Below, piece by piece: positions 36,081 to 44,957 of a DNA stretch of 64,000 nt. The position numbers and the translations under genes are program-made. Position 1 is the stretch's first letter; the number at the start of each line of letters is the position of its first letter. The stretch lies in contig JADJLX010000003.1 of the NCBI GenBank assembly GCA_016709865.1, positions 124,001 through 188,000 on the forward strand, in the 5' to 3' direction. The DNA is from Bacteroidales bacterium. GTDB lineage: Bacteria; Bacteroidota; Bacteroidia; Bacteroidales; VadinHA17. The notes beneath the pieces are model-generated. The model made no database searches. It was not told the DNA's origin and saw only the letters and a program-made list of their open reading frames with translations.

Positions 36081-39050
36081 ATGACAAAAAGACTATCAAA
36101 TTTTATCTCATTACTCTTGCATTTTAAAAGAATGTGTATAGTGATGGGAGTAACGACTGTTCTGTTATTGTCAGGATCGGTCCAGGCTGCATCATTTCCA
36201 GATGATCAGCAAAAAACAATAAAAGGCCAGATTACTGACGAAACCGGAGCCCCCCTCGCAGGTGTAAATGTTCTTGAAAAGAATACGACAAACGGAGTAA
36301 TAGCGAATGCCGATGGAAAGTATTCCATTTCAGTTGCATCTACGAATTCTATTCTTGTTTTTTCTTTTATTGGATACGAAACACAGGAAGCGACAATCGG
36401 ATCAAGATCAGTTGTCGATGTGTCACTTAAATTGGCTCTGACCGGCCTTGACGAGATCATTGTTGTCGGCTATGGAACACAGCAAAAAAGAGCTATATCC
36501 GGCTCAGTTACCAAGGTTGCAGAAAAAGACTTTAATGCGGGTATTACAAGGACCGCCGCTGATTTTATTCAGGGTAAGGTTGCCGGATTAACAATAACAA
36601 CTTCCAGCGGAGATGTAACCTCACAACAGTCCATGAGGTTAAGAGGTACTTCATCATTAACCGGAAGCAGTGAACCATTTGTTGTAATAGATGGAGTCCC
36701 GGGATTGAGCCTGAACTCAGTTGCTCCTCAGGATATTGAATCAATCAGTGTCCTTAAAGATGCTTCAGCTTCAGCAATTTATGGTTCGCGATCTGCCAGC
36801 GGGGTAATACTTATAACTACTAAAAGGGGAGTTCAGAATAAAACCACTGTAGATTATAATGGATATTTGGCATTTGACGTTTTAAGCAACAAGCCGGATG
36901 TACTGACAGCTGGCGAATACAGGCAATGGGCTGCAGATAATAGTGTTGACATCAGTGTTTTTGATAAGGGAGCCAATACCGATTGGTTTAAAGAAATCTC
37001 AAGAACAGGAATAAGTCAAAATCACGATTTTTCACTTTCAGGAGCAGGAACAAATAATAGTTATAGGGTATCCGTTTCTTATCTCGATCAAGAGGGTGTT
37101 ATGATGGACAACTACCAGGAGAGAATAAATACCAGGTTTTCAATAAATCAAAAGGCCCTGAAAGACAGGTTGGATATTAATATATCAGGAGGCCTCAACC
37201 AGAGGGACTATCAGGCTACTACAACATATAATTTCGTTCTGGCTTATAACGTGGTGCCTACAATCCCGGTAAAAAACGCAGACGGAACATGGTGGGATTC
37301 TGATGAATATGACCAGGGCAACCCGGTAAGAAATATGACATATAATTCGGCTCCCCGGAAAACAAGTCTGATCTTTGTAAATGGAAAAGCAGATCTGAAA
37401 ATTACAAAGAGCCTGACAGCAGGAATCAACTTTTACAAGGAACGCAACTCATACGATGCCAGCAATTACTCTGATTCAAGGACACGTCAGGGAAGAGCAT
37501 CTACCGGATTTGCATCGCGTTCTTCCTCCACCAGTGATAAAACTCTTATTGAAACTACTTTAAATTATGCAAAGAAGTTTGGCAAGCATGATGTTGGGCT
37601 TCTGGGTGGTTATTCTTATGAAGATTACTATTACCAGTCCTCTTTTGCACAAAACCGTTATTTTGTTACAAACCTCTTCGGTCCAAACAACCTTGGTTCA
37701 GGTGAACAGCTACTAACCGGCGACGTAGGCTCAGATGCATCAATGAATAAATTAATCTCATTTTTTGGAAGGATGAACTATTCATTTGCTGACCGTTATA
37801 TTATTTCTGCCACTGTTCGTCGTGACGGTTCATCAAAATTTGGTGCTGACAATAAATGGGGTACATTCCCATCTGTATCTGCAGCCTGGAGATTGATTGA
37901 CGAGCCATTTATGGAAGGCTTAAAGGGTGTTTTTGATGAGTTAAAATTACGTGTGGGGTATGGCTCTTCAGGTAATCAGAGCGGACTCAATCCTTACCAG
38001 TCATTATCATTGTATGGTTCTTCCGGATTATATTTTGATAACGGAGCATGGCACACAGCATATGGCGTTAGCCAGAACCCAAATCCGGATCTGAGATGGG
38101 AGACTACATCAATGTTCAACGTAGGAGTTGATTTCAGTATTTTCAATGCCAGACTTAATGGAACTATTGAATATTATAACAAAGTTACCGATGATCTACT
38201 ATATAACTATTCAGTTCCTGTGCCACCATATATGTATTCAACAATGATGGCAAATGTTGGATCAATGGAAAACAAGGGACTTGAACTCACTCTGTCGGGA
38301 GATGTCATCCGGAGTAACGATTTCAGGTGGACTCTGTCTGTGAATGCAGCGCATAATGAAAACAAAATAACTTCGCTTTCAAATGCAGAATTTACTACTT
38401 CATCAATCAAAACAGGTAGTGCATGGGTTAGAGGAGGATCTACCAATACAACTCATATTATTCAGGAGGGCTATCAGGTAGGTCAGTTCTATGGACCGGA
38501 ATGTCTTGGAATCGATGAGACCGGAAAGTATATTATAAACGACATGGTTGATGGGATACCTGGATTTACTATAACTGACTACACATACATCGGACAAGCG
38601 CAACCCAAATTAACCTACGGAGTAAACAGTACAACTACATACAAAAATTTCGAGTTGTCTTTATTTCTCAGGGGAGTATATGGCAATGATGTATTGAATT
38701 TTTCGAAAATGTCATATGCAAATTTACAGTGGCTGCCCGGAGCAAATGTACTTAGTTCAGCTTTAACAATGGGATTAAAACAGAGTCCATTTTATAACAG
38801 CTATTATATTGAAAAAGGATCTTTTGCAAGATTGGATAACCTGACTTTTGCTTATTTATTATCACCAAAAGACATGCTGGGAGTAAGCAGGATTAGGTTT
38901 TATGGAACAGTCCATAATCTGATGACAATTACCAAATATAAGGGAGTTGATCCTGAAGTTCCAATGTCCGGACTTGATCCCGGTGTAGAGGGAAGGGAAT
39001 ATTATCCAAAAACCAGGACTTATATTTTGGGCATAAATGTAACTTTTTAA
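36081..39050 (+). CDS. SusC/RagA-family TonB-linked outer membrane protein
   Basis: This is an outer-membrane TonB-dependent transporter for glycans or peptides, working with the SusD lipoprotein downstream. The ATG at 36081 (MTKRLSNFISLL) gives 989 residues and a signal peptide ending near SVQAAS. A carboxypeptidase-D-like domain follows (KGQITDETGAPLAGVNVLE, about 45-120). Then come the DEIIVVGYGTQQKR TonB-box region and the plug domain (LKDASASAIYGSRSASGVILI). The C-terminal beta-barrel is complete, ending TYILGINVTF. No sigma/anti-sigma pair or hybrid regulator lies nearby. The substrate is unknown. Confidence 0.95.
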   Translation: MTKRLSNFISLLLHFKRMCIVMGVTTVLLLSGSVQAASFPDDQQKTIKGQITDETGAPLAGVNVLEKNTTNGVIANADGKYSISVASTNSILVFSFIGYETQEATIGSRSVVDVSLKLALTGLDEIIVVGYGTQQKRAISGSVTKVAEKDFNAGITRTAADFIQGKVAGLTITTSSGDVTSQQSMRLRGTSSLTGSSEPFVVIDGVPGLSLNSVAPQDIESISVLKDASASAIYGSRSASGVILITTKRGVQNKTTVDYNGYLAFDVLSNKPDVLTAGEYRQWAADNSVDISVFDKGANTDWFKEISRTGISQNHDFSLSGAGTNNSYRVSVSYLDQEGVMMDNYQERINTRFSINQKALKDRLDINISGGLNQRDYQATTTYNFVLAYNVVPTIPVKNADGTWWDSDEYDQGNPVRNMTYNSAPRKTSLIFVNGKADLKITKSLTAGINFYKERNSYDASNYSDSRTRQGRASTGFASRSSSTSDKTLIETTLNYAKKFGKHDVGLLGGYSYEDYYYQSSFAQNRYFVTNLFGPNNLGSGEQLLTGDVGSDASMNKLISFFGRMNYSFADRYIISATVRRDGSSKFGADNKWGTFPSVSAAWRLIDEPFMEGLKGVFDELKLRVGYGSSGNQSGLNPYQSLSLYGSSGLYFDNGAWHTAYGVSQNPNPDLRWETTSMFNVGVDFSIFNARLNGTIEYYNKVTDDLLYNYSVPVPPYMYSTMMANVGSMENKGLELTLSGDVIRSNDFRWTLSVNAAHNENKITSLSNAEFTTSSIKTGSAWVRGGSTNTTHIIQEGYQVGQFYGPECLGIDETGKYIINDMVDGIPGFTITDYTYIGQAQPKLTYGVNSTTTYKNFELSLFLRGVYGNDVLNFSKMSYANLQWLPGANVLSSALTMGLKQSPFYNSYYIEKGSFARLDNLTFAYLLSPKDMLGVSRIRFYGTVHNLMTITKYKGVDPEVPMSGLDPGVEGREYYPKTRTYILGINVTF

Positions 39051-39068
39051 CTATAAAATTGAATGACT

Positions 39069-40595
39069 ATGAAAAAGTTAACACTATACTTATCATTAAT
39101 AATGCTCTTAGGATTATTTACTGTGGGATGTACTGATCTGGAGGAAGAGGTTTATTCTCAGCTGCCTATGGATTCATACGGGGCAACAGAAGCGGAGGTA
39201 AATTCATTAGTTGCTCCTATATATACGCGTCTGAGGGATTTTAACTGCGTTGGCAGTCCCGCTCCGAAAGAAAACAGTTCTGATATGTCGATTACTCCGA
39301 CCAGAAGAGGTGGAGACTGGTGGGATGGAGGCGCTTATAAAGAAATGACACAGGGTACATGGAGGCCACAGACAAGTCCTGCCATTGGTACATATAATAC
39401 AAGTTATTCACGTATTACAAACTTCAATCAGATTATTTATCTGATAGAAAATAGTCCGGCCATTAGCAATAAAGAGCCATATCTGAGCCAGGTAAGAGCT
39501 GCAAGGGCGCAGAGGTATATAGAATTGATTGACTTTTACGGAAACGTACCACTCGTGACTGATTTTACTGACCTTACCAAACCAAGCACAAAACCACGTG
39601 CAGAGGTTTATGCATGGGTTTTATCTGAGTTAAACGATATAAAAGATAAAATAAGATCAGATGTTAGTGCATCGAGTTATGGAAAGTTTACTAAGGGGTC
39701 AGTGTACTTCATGCTTGCTAAAATGTATCTGAACGCCGAGGTATGGAATCCGGCAGGTGGTCCGAAATGGCAGGAGTGTATTGACGCATGTAATGTTATT
39801 ATGTCGCTTCCCTATTCTCTTGAACCTAACTGGAAAGAGCAGTTTAGTGCTGCCAATGATAATTCCAAGGAGGCGATACTTGTAGCTGTAAACAGCATAT
39901 CCAGTTCATTTCCGGCCCGTGGTTACACTCTTCATTATCTTGATCCTCAGGCTCTGGGAATTCCGGGAAGCGCAAATAATGGAATATGTGCCATGCCTGA
40001 TTATGTTAAATCATTTGACCCTGATGACAAGCGTTATCTTGGAAGTTTCATGATTGGTCCGATGATAAGTGCTTCTACCGGAAAACAAATTATTACAGCT
40101 CACGGAAGACCACTTATTCATACTGTTGATGTTACAATGAAATACTCTGTTGATGCAGACGGATGGGGTCAGGTTGAACAGGAAGATGGTGCCCGTTGCA
40201 ATAAATGGGAGTTTAAGAAAGGTGCTACCGCAATGGAAAATGACTGTGCAATATACAGACTCGCAGATGTTTATCTTATGAAAGCGGAATGTCTTGTAAG
40301 GCTTGGGACAGATAATACTGAGGCTACCCGTCTTGTAAATGAACTCAGAAAAAGAGCTTTCACCGATCCTGCAAAACTTAAAGCCAGTGTTACATTGAAT
40401 GATATTTACATGGAGCGCCGGTTTGAGTTGGCATGGGAAAACTGGGGAAGACAGGATATGATCAGATTTGGTACGTTTTTAAATCCGATCCCTGTCTTCA
40501 GACCTAAGGCACTTCCTGCATTTCGCTTGTTGTTTCCAATACCTCAAACTGCAATAGATGCAAATCCGAATTTAACACAAAACCCCGGATATTAA
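39069..40595 (+). CDS. RagB/SusD-family nutrient-binding lipoprotein
   Basis: This surface lipoprotein caps the SusC channel and binds substrate. An ATG at 39063 precedes the preferred ATG at 39069 (MKKLTLYLSL) by two codons. The signal peptide ends at lipobox FTVGC. The SusD N-terminal and TPR-like core includes RAARAQRYIELIDFYGNVPLVTD (about 140-162). The C-terminal RagB part has YRLADVYLMKAECLVRLG and the LNDIYMERRFELAWENWGRQDMIRFG block. It starts 18 bases after susC and is followed by a strong terminator, so the transcript is susC-susD. Confidence 0.95.
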   Translation: MKKLTLYLSLIMLLGLFTVGCTDLEEEVYSQLPMDSYGATEAEVNSLVAPIYTRLRDFNCVGSPAPKENSSDMSITPTRRGGDWWDGGAYKEMTQGTWRPQTSPAIGTYNTSYSRITNFNQIIYLIENSPAISNKEPYLSQVRAARAQRYIELIDFYGNVPLVTDFTDLTKPSTKPRAEVYAWVLSELNDIKDKIRSDVSASSYGKFTKGSVYFMLAKMYLNAEVWNPAGGPKWQECIDACNVIMSLPYSLEPNWKEQFSAANDNSKEAILVAVNSISSSFPARGYTLHYLDPQALGIPGSANNGICAMPDYVKSFDPDDKRYLGSFMIGPMISASTGKQIITAHGRPLIHTVDVTMKYSVDADGWGQVEQEDGARCNKWEFKKGATAMENDCAIYRLADVYLMKAECLVRLGTDNTEATRLVNELRKRAFTDPAKLKASVTLNDIYMERRFELAWENWGRQDMIRFGTFLNPIPVFRPKALPAFRLLFPIPQTAIDANPNLTQNPGY

Positions 40596-40650
40596 AAAAA
40601 GTTAAAACTGTCTTTGGATAGTATCTTTATTTAAAATGTAATTAATATTG

Positions 40651-40682
40651 AGAGGGTGTTTAAAAAGCACCCTCTTAATTAT
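40651..40682 (+). terminator. Rho-independent terminator after susD
   Basis: AGAGGGTG (40651-40658) and CACCCTCT (40668-40675) form a perfect 8-bp stem with a 9-base AT-rich loop, followed by TTAATTATTTT. Confidence 0.75.
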
Positions 40683-40742
40683 TTTATATAGATAAGTCTT
40701 ATTGTTAATCATCTTTAGTACACAAAACCAAATTTTATTCAA

Positions 40743-41579
40743 ATGAAAAAGCAATTGATTTTTGGATTAATTCTGTTGCCAGGCCTTTTTTGTTCCGGAC
40801 AGCAACAGCAGCAACAACCTCCGGTTAGTAATCAGCAGGCTATCCCAAACGCACAGCGTCAGCGGATGCCGGAAGATTCGACTATAAGGATGACTCATTT
40901 TCAGACAGAAATATGGGATCCTGAAATTCCAATGATTCAACCGGCTGCACAAATTGGTGATCCACCCGCAGATGCTATTATTTTATTTAACGGTACTGAT
41001 ATAAATAAAGAATGGGAAGAAGTATCCCGCGGCGGAATCCGTCCTGCAACCTGGGTAATTAAGGATGGTGCTATGGTTTCAGTGCAGGGATCAGGATCAT
41101 TGAAAACAAAGCGTGTTTTTAATGATTTTCAGTTACATATCGAATGGAAAACGCCTTCTGAAATAACAGGGAAAAGTCAGGGGAGGGGGAATAGCGGAGT
41201 ATATTTACAGGATCTTTATGAACTGCAGATTTTGGATAGCTGGCACAATCGAACATACCGTAACGGTCAGGCAGGTTCTTTCTATAAACAATATCCCCCT
41301 CTGGTAAATGCTAGCAGAAAACCAGGAGAATGGCAGGTTTACGATATTGTATATACGGCTCCCCGATTTGACGATGACAGTACAACCTATTTTACTCCTC
41401 CGAGAGCAACCGTATTTCATAATGGAATGTTAATACAGAACAATGTTGCCTTAAGAGGCCCCACTACTTATGTTGGAATTCCGGAATATCTAATAAAAAA
41501 ACATGGTGCAGGGAGTATACAGTTACAGCAGCATGGTAATCCGGTTGCCTTCCGTAATATTTGGATACGGGAATTGTAA
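40743..41579 (+). CDS. DUF1080 (3-keto-disaccharide hydrolase-type) protein
   Basis: This is a secreted or periplasmic DUF1080 protein with a concanavalin-like fold; characterised relatives cleave 3-keto-glycosides. The signal peptide covers about residues 1-19 (LILLPGLFCSGQ). The Phe before Cys argues against lipidation. A Gln-rich stretch follows. The core has the family signature DAIILFNGTDINKEWEEV (about 78-95), WKTPSEITGKSQGRGNSGVYLQ (about 138-159) and YELQILDSWHN. It ends IQLQQHGNPVAFRNIWIREL, the typical last strand. It lies 67 bases past the susD terminator, so it may have its own promoter. Confidence 0.9.
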   Translation: MKKQLIFGLILLPGLFCSGQQQQQQPPVSNQQAIPNAQRQRMPEDSTIRMTHFQTEIWDPEIPMIQPAAQIGDPPADAIILFNGTDINKEWEEVSRGGIRPATWVIKDGAMVSVQGSGSLKTKRVFNDFQLHIEWKTPSEITGKSQGRGNSGVYLQDLYELQILDSWHNRTYRNGQAGSFYKQYPPLVNASRKPGEWQVYDIVYTAPRFDDDSTTYFTPPRATVFHNGMLIQNNVALRGPTTYVGIPEYLIKKHGAGSIQLQQHGNPVAFRNIWIREL

Positions 41580-41590
41580 ATATTTGTCTT

Positions 41591-42289
41591 CTACTTAATA
41601 GTAGTGAATACAAGGACTCCGTTAGCCCCTCTTGCACCATATATAGAGGCGGCAGAGCCCTTTAACAATGATATAGATCGGACCTGAGATGGAATAAGAC
41701 CATCTATCTGGTTAACAATGGTACCGTCAACTACAAAGAGAACTTCTGTGGGAGAGGAAAGAGATGTCGTGCCTTGCTGCAATCGAATTGATGTGCCAGA
41801 TACCTGTACCCCCGGAACCTCACTTTTGATCATGTCATAAATATTAAGATATGTTTTTGAGGAGGCTTTGTTTAAGTTAGTTTTGGTACCAGAAGTTGAG
41901 GACTGGTCCTTACCCGATGTGCCATAACCGATATCAACAGTCTCTTTTTCTTTTGGTCCCTGGGCATTTGTATTTGTGCCTGCTTTGTCAAGAGTAATAT
42001 TGACTACGGTACGCCCATCTATATCAGTAGTTTTTACAGTATTGGTAAAAAGAGATATTACGGTTATTGATTTGGCAGTAGATTGGGTTTTAATGCTGAA
42101 CTGACCATTTGGGTTTGTTGACACGTCGGTCTTTACTCCGTCAATTAAAATTATTGCTCCTTCAACCGGCCTGCTGGCTGCATCAACTACAGTACCGGTA
42201 ATTTTAATTTTTTTATTAGATTTCTGAGCATAAGAAATCTGAATTGAAAGAAGAGAAAGTAACAAAACAAAAAGAATACTGCTTTTCAT
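41591..42289 (-). CDS. TonB-plug-only protein with carboxypeptidase-like domain
   Basis: This is a 232-residue exported protein with a signal peptide (about 1-21, ending ISYAQ) and a carboxypeptidase-D regulatory-like domain (ITGTVVDAASRPVEGAIILIDG, about 28-100). It also has a TonB receptor plug-like domain (YLNIYDMIKSEVPGVQVSG to SISLLKGSAASIYGARGANGVLVFTT, about 145-230). The protein stops at the end of the plug: there is no beta-barrel. Neither frame downstream resumes a barrel, and the DUF1080 gene converges 11 bases away, so this looks like a designed short form rather than a fresh truncation. Function is unknown; it could bind a partner receptor. Confidence 0.85.
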   Translation of the reverse strand: MKSSILFVLLLSLLSIQISYAQKSNKKIKITGTVVDAASRPVEGAIILIDGVKTDVSTNPNGQFSIKTQSTAKSITVISLFTNTVKTTDIDGRTVVNITLDKAGTNTNAQGPKEKETVDIGYGTSGKDQSSTSGTKTNLNKASSKTYLNIYDMIKSEVPGVQVSGTSIRLQQGTTSLSSPTEVLFVVDGTIVNQIDGLIPSQVRSISLLKGSAASIYGARGANGVLVFTTIK

Positions 42290-42401
42290 GGTAATGTTAT
42301 TTTTTTCACAAGTTAATGATTTTTAAGTAAAGATTAAAACATCGCCGGAAGCCAACTTTATTTCAGATTTTTATCAGGCTGAAAACAATAACAACCTGAA
42401 T

Positions 42402-42722
42402 TCAGGTATTGACTTTAATCAGACCATAAGAATGATCTATCCATTCTAGAATTTCCTTATCCGGAATTGTACCATCAATATATATCGTATTCCAGTGCTT
42501 TTTATTCATATGGTATCCCGGTATTACTGAAGAATACCTTTCTCTTAATTCGATAGCGAAAGCCGGGTCACACTTCAGATTAATGCTCAGGTCCCCATCG
42601 AGGTTTACAAGGGCAAAAATCTTTCCGCCGGTTTTAAACACAAGAGTATCGTCTCCGAAAGGAAAACACTCCTCAACTCCCTTAAGTGCAATGCAATGAT
42701 CTCTTAATGATTCAATGTCCAT
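42402..42722 (-). CDS. MmcQ/YjbR-family protein
   Basis: This is a small (106-residue) cytosolic protein with the CyaY-like fold of the MmcQ/YjbR family, thought to bind DNA. The family pattern is visible as CIALKGVEECFPFGDDTLVFKTGGKIFALVNL (quoted in parts: GVEECFPFGDDTLVFK, then GKIFALVNL) and PGYHMNKKHWNTI (about 71-83). The biological role is not established. It begins eight bases after the yraN-like gene and is likely cotranscribed. Confidence 0.92.
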   Translation of the reverse strand: MDIESLRDHCIALKGVEECFPFGDDTLVFKTGGKIFALVNLDGDLSINLKCDPAFAIELRERYSSVIPGYHMNKKHWNTIYIDGTIPDKEILEWIDHSYGLIKVNT

Positions 42723-42730
42723 TTTGCTGA

Positions 42731-43096
42731 TTATCTTAAGGTTGGATAAAATGCATCCTCAATGTGATCAACTTCAAATTGGTCATTCTTTTTAATTACT
42801 ATAATCACATCAAACCGGCTATCCTTATCAACACTATACCTTTTAATATAACCGTCAGCCGCCAGAATTATTGATTTTTGTTTTTCCCTGTTTATTGCAG
42901 TTCTCGGATCCATCTGAAAATCATCAGTCCGTGTTTTAACTTCAGCGAATACAACAACATCTTTCTTCTCAGCAATGATATCTATTTCATGCTTTCCGTA
43001 CTTCCAGTTTCTGAAGAGGATTTTATAGCCTGACTTTTTAAGATGTTCAGTAGCCACTTCTTCTCCTTTTTGACCCAGATCGTGTGATTCTGCCAT
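42731..43096 (-). CDS. YraN family protein (UPF0102)
   Basis: This is a 121-residue member of the endonuclease-fold UPF0102 family. The nuclease-like core is visible: GQKGEEVATEHLKKSGYKIL (with Glu near 13), GKHEIDIIAEKKDVVVFAEVKTR (Asp near 40 and the ExK pair near 52-54). These match the restriction-endonuclease-like D-ExK arrangement. The cellular function is unknown, although recombination or DNA repair links have been suggested. It sits upstream of the MmcQ gene. Confidence 0.92.
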   Translation of the reverse strand: MAESHDLGQKGEEVATEHLKKSGYKILFRNWKYGKHEIDIIAEKKDVVVFAEVKTRTDDFQMDPRTAINREKQKSIILAADGYIKRYSVDKDSRFDVIIVIKKNDQFEVDHIEDAFYPTLR

Positions 43097-43103
43097 AATA
43101 AAA

Positions 43104-43148
43104 GTGCCTAGAGTTTGGAGTGACTAGAGTGCTTAAAGTACTTAGATT
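43104..43148. repeat. Short tandem-like intergenic repeat (AGTG-CTAGAG words)
   Basis: AGTGCCTAGAGTTTGGAGTGACTAGAG and AGTGCTTAAAGTACTTAGA are variants of one word. They fill the gap between the response-regulator stop and the yraN start. Confidence 0.4.
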
Positions 43149-43789
43149 TAGATTTCAATAAGTTTGTTTCTGATAGCAAAAAGAATAAGGCTAGCTGTAT
43201 TCTTCGAGTTAGTTTTTCCCAGAAGATTGGCTCTGTGTTTATCGACGGTTCTTTTGCTTATAAAAAGAGTCTCAGCAATCTCCTGGTTTGAAAGTCCCTC
43301 GCAGATCTTAAAGAGTATTTCCTTTTCCCTCTTGGAGAGGTTGGCTGATTTGCTTTCGTGTTCGCGGTGCTTGATCTTCTGAATAACATGATAGAGAAGT
43401 TCCTGTGAGAAGTAGCTGCCACCCTTTCTAACTGTGAGAATTGCTTCTTTGACTTCCGAGATATCAGAATCCTTAACAAGGAATCCTTTAGCCCCGGCAT
43501 CAACCATTTTATAGTAGTATTCCTCTTCACCGTACATTGAGAGGGCAATAATATCAATTTCGGGACAGAGTTTCAGGCCTTTTCTGGTAGCCTCTATACC
43601 ATCCATTTCAGGCATATTAATATCCATAAGAGCGACATCAGCAGCAGTATTTCTGAGAAGTTTAAGAAACTCCTCACCGTTGGATGCTTCCCCTACAACC
43701 TCAAATTCGGGGAAAGCATTAAGAAGAATTTTCAATCCGTTGCGAAAAAGCTGGTGATCGTCTGCTATTATTATCTTAATTTTTCCCAT
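43148..43789 (-). CDS. NarL/LuxR-type response regulator
   Basis: This is a two-component transcription factor. The ATG at 43789 (MGKIKIIIADDHQLF) is preferred; the upstream start at 43822 would overlap the kinase gene. The receiver domain (about 1-120) has D10/D11, phosphoacceptor D56 (VALMDINMP), Ser87-equivalent in LSMYGEEEY and K in VKDSD. The GerE/LuxR DNA-binding domain (about 148-213) reads LSKREKEILFKICEGLSNQEIAE and ISKRTVDKHRANLL. It has 213 residues. The cognate kinase is the next gene upstream. Targets are unknown. Confidence 0.94.
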   Translation of the reverse strand: MGKIKIIIADDHQLFRNGLKILLNAFPEFEVVGEASNGEEFLKLLRNTAADVALMDINMPEMDGIEATRKGLKLCPEIDIIALSMYGEEEYYYKMVDAGAKGFLVKDSDISEVKEAILTVRKGGSYFSQELLYHVIQKIKHREHESKSANLSKREKEILFKICEGLSNQEIAETLFISKRTVDKHRANLLGKTNSKNTASLILFAIRNKLIEI

Positions 43790-43814
43790 TGTTTTTAATT
43801 CTTTCCAGGAGGGG

Positions 43815-44762
43815 CTATTCAATCATTTTAATAAGAGCGCTTGTTCCTTTTCCGGGTGTGCTTTCAAGAATAAATACACCTTCAACAGTTTTTACACGTG
43901 TTTCAATATTAGATAATCCCATACCTTTTGTATCCTCTTTACTTAGTGTCGAGGTATCGAATCCGCGACCATTATCATAGAACTGCAAGGTAACAAATTT
44001 TTCGTGTTTGTTTAATTCTATCTCAATTTTTGACGCCCCTGAATGAAGAATAGAATTGTTAATTAATTCACAGGCAGCCCTATAGATAACTACTTCCTTT
44101 TCGTTTTCGAGACGCTGATTTTCCATATTCGATTTGAAAATGATCTCAACAGCTTTGGTCTGATTTATTTTTGTCGTAAAAGCTCCTATTGCACTTGAGA
44201 GTCCAAAGTTGGTAAGAACATGAGGACTAAGGTTATTTGAAATGTCTTTTATGGTGTTTATGGCTTCATTAACAAGATGATTGGTGTTGTTTAAAATTAT
44301 TGTTCCTGACTGATCTTTAATTCTGTCGGTGAGGGCAGAGAGTGACATCTTGACTGTTGATAGTATAGGTCCCAGGCCGTCGTGAAGATCTTTTGCAAAC
44401 CTTTTCCTCTCGTTCTCCTCTGTATTTATTATTGCGTTAATAACACGTTTTTCAGTACGCACCCTGTCAGTATCTGCCTTCTTAAGAGAATAGAATAATT
44501 CACGTATAAGAATTACCCCGCCAATAATCATAATTGATACAAGAACACCCATCCATTCGTCTATCATCTTCCATGTGTATGAAGGTGTACCCCTGAAGAA
44601 TTCGAATAGCTGGATAACACTCCTGACTGCCATAAAAGCAAAAGATAATGAAAGCAGTATCCAGGATAGACGGTATTTGGTAAGCTTCATAAACCTTAAT
44701 GCTGTCGCTGCGGCAATTATCTGCAGTACAATTGAAATTATTAAGGCAATTAGTCTTACCAT
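43815..44762 (-). CDS. Membrane sensor histidine kinase (HisKA_3)
   Basis: This 315-residue kinase partners the NarL-type regulator 25 bases downstream. Three membrane segments are predicted (about 4-25, 33-55 and 77-95) with very short extracytoplasmic loops. The signal is therefore probably sensed in the membrane or cytoplasm. The HisKA_3 dimerisation helix has phosphoacceptor His127 in KRFAKDLHDGLGPILS. The HATPase region has the N-box AACELINNSILHSGA and G-boxes YDNGRGFD and GMGLSNIETRV. No sensor domain is recognisable. Confidence 0.93.
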   Translation of the reverse strand: MVRLIALIISIVLQIIAAATALRFMKLTKYRLSWILLSLSFAFMAVRSVIQLFEFFRGTPSYTWKMIDEWMGVLVSIMIIGGVILIRELFYSLKKADTDRVRTEKRVINAIINTEENERKRFAKDLHDGLGPILSTVKMSLSALTDRIKDQSGTIILNNTNHLVNEAINTIKDISNNLSPHVLTNFGLSSAIGAFTTKINQTKAVEIIFKSNMENQRLENEKEVVIYRAACELINNSILHSGASKIEIELNKHEKFVTLQFYDNGRGFDTSTLSKEDTKGMGLSNIETRVKTVEGVFILESTPGKGTSALIKMIE

Positions 44763-44836
44763 GATTATAATGAATGATCCTACAAAATTATAAGTTAATT
44801 TAAGATATAGGGACGATTATATAACATAGGTTTATG

Positions 44837-44911
44837 TTACCAAGACACTAAGGCACAAAGGCCTTAAAGTTAAAATCTGGGTGAACCTTTGCCTTCCTTT
44901 GTGCCAGTTAG
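44837..44911. repeat. Degenerate inverted-repeat element, CACAAAG type
   Basis: TTACCAAGACACTAAGGCACAAAGG at the left faces CCTTTGTGCCAGTTAG at the right, a worn version of the CACAAAG family. It lies between the divergent kinase and waaA genes. Confidence 0.6.
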
Positions 44912-44930
44912 TTTTAAAGTCTGCTTTTGT

Positions 44931-44938
44931 TAACTTTG
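44931..44938 (+). promoter_or_regulatory. -7 element of waaA
   Basis: TAACTTTG matches TAnnTTTG, 19 bases before the ATG at 44958. Confidence 0.4.
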
Positions 44939-44957
44939 TCGATTCGAAAATACTTCT

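Noticed and set aside
42290..42401. Possible remnant of a TonB barrel near the plug-only gene
   Set aside because: This is the upstream side of the gene; neither it nor the 11-base downstream gap can hold barrel sequence.
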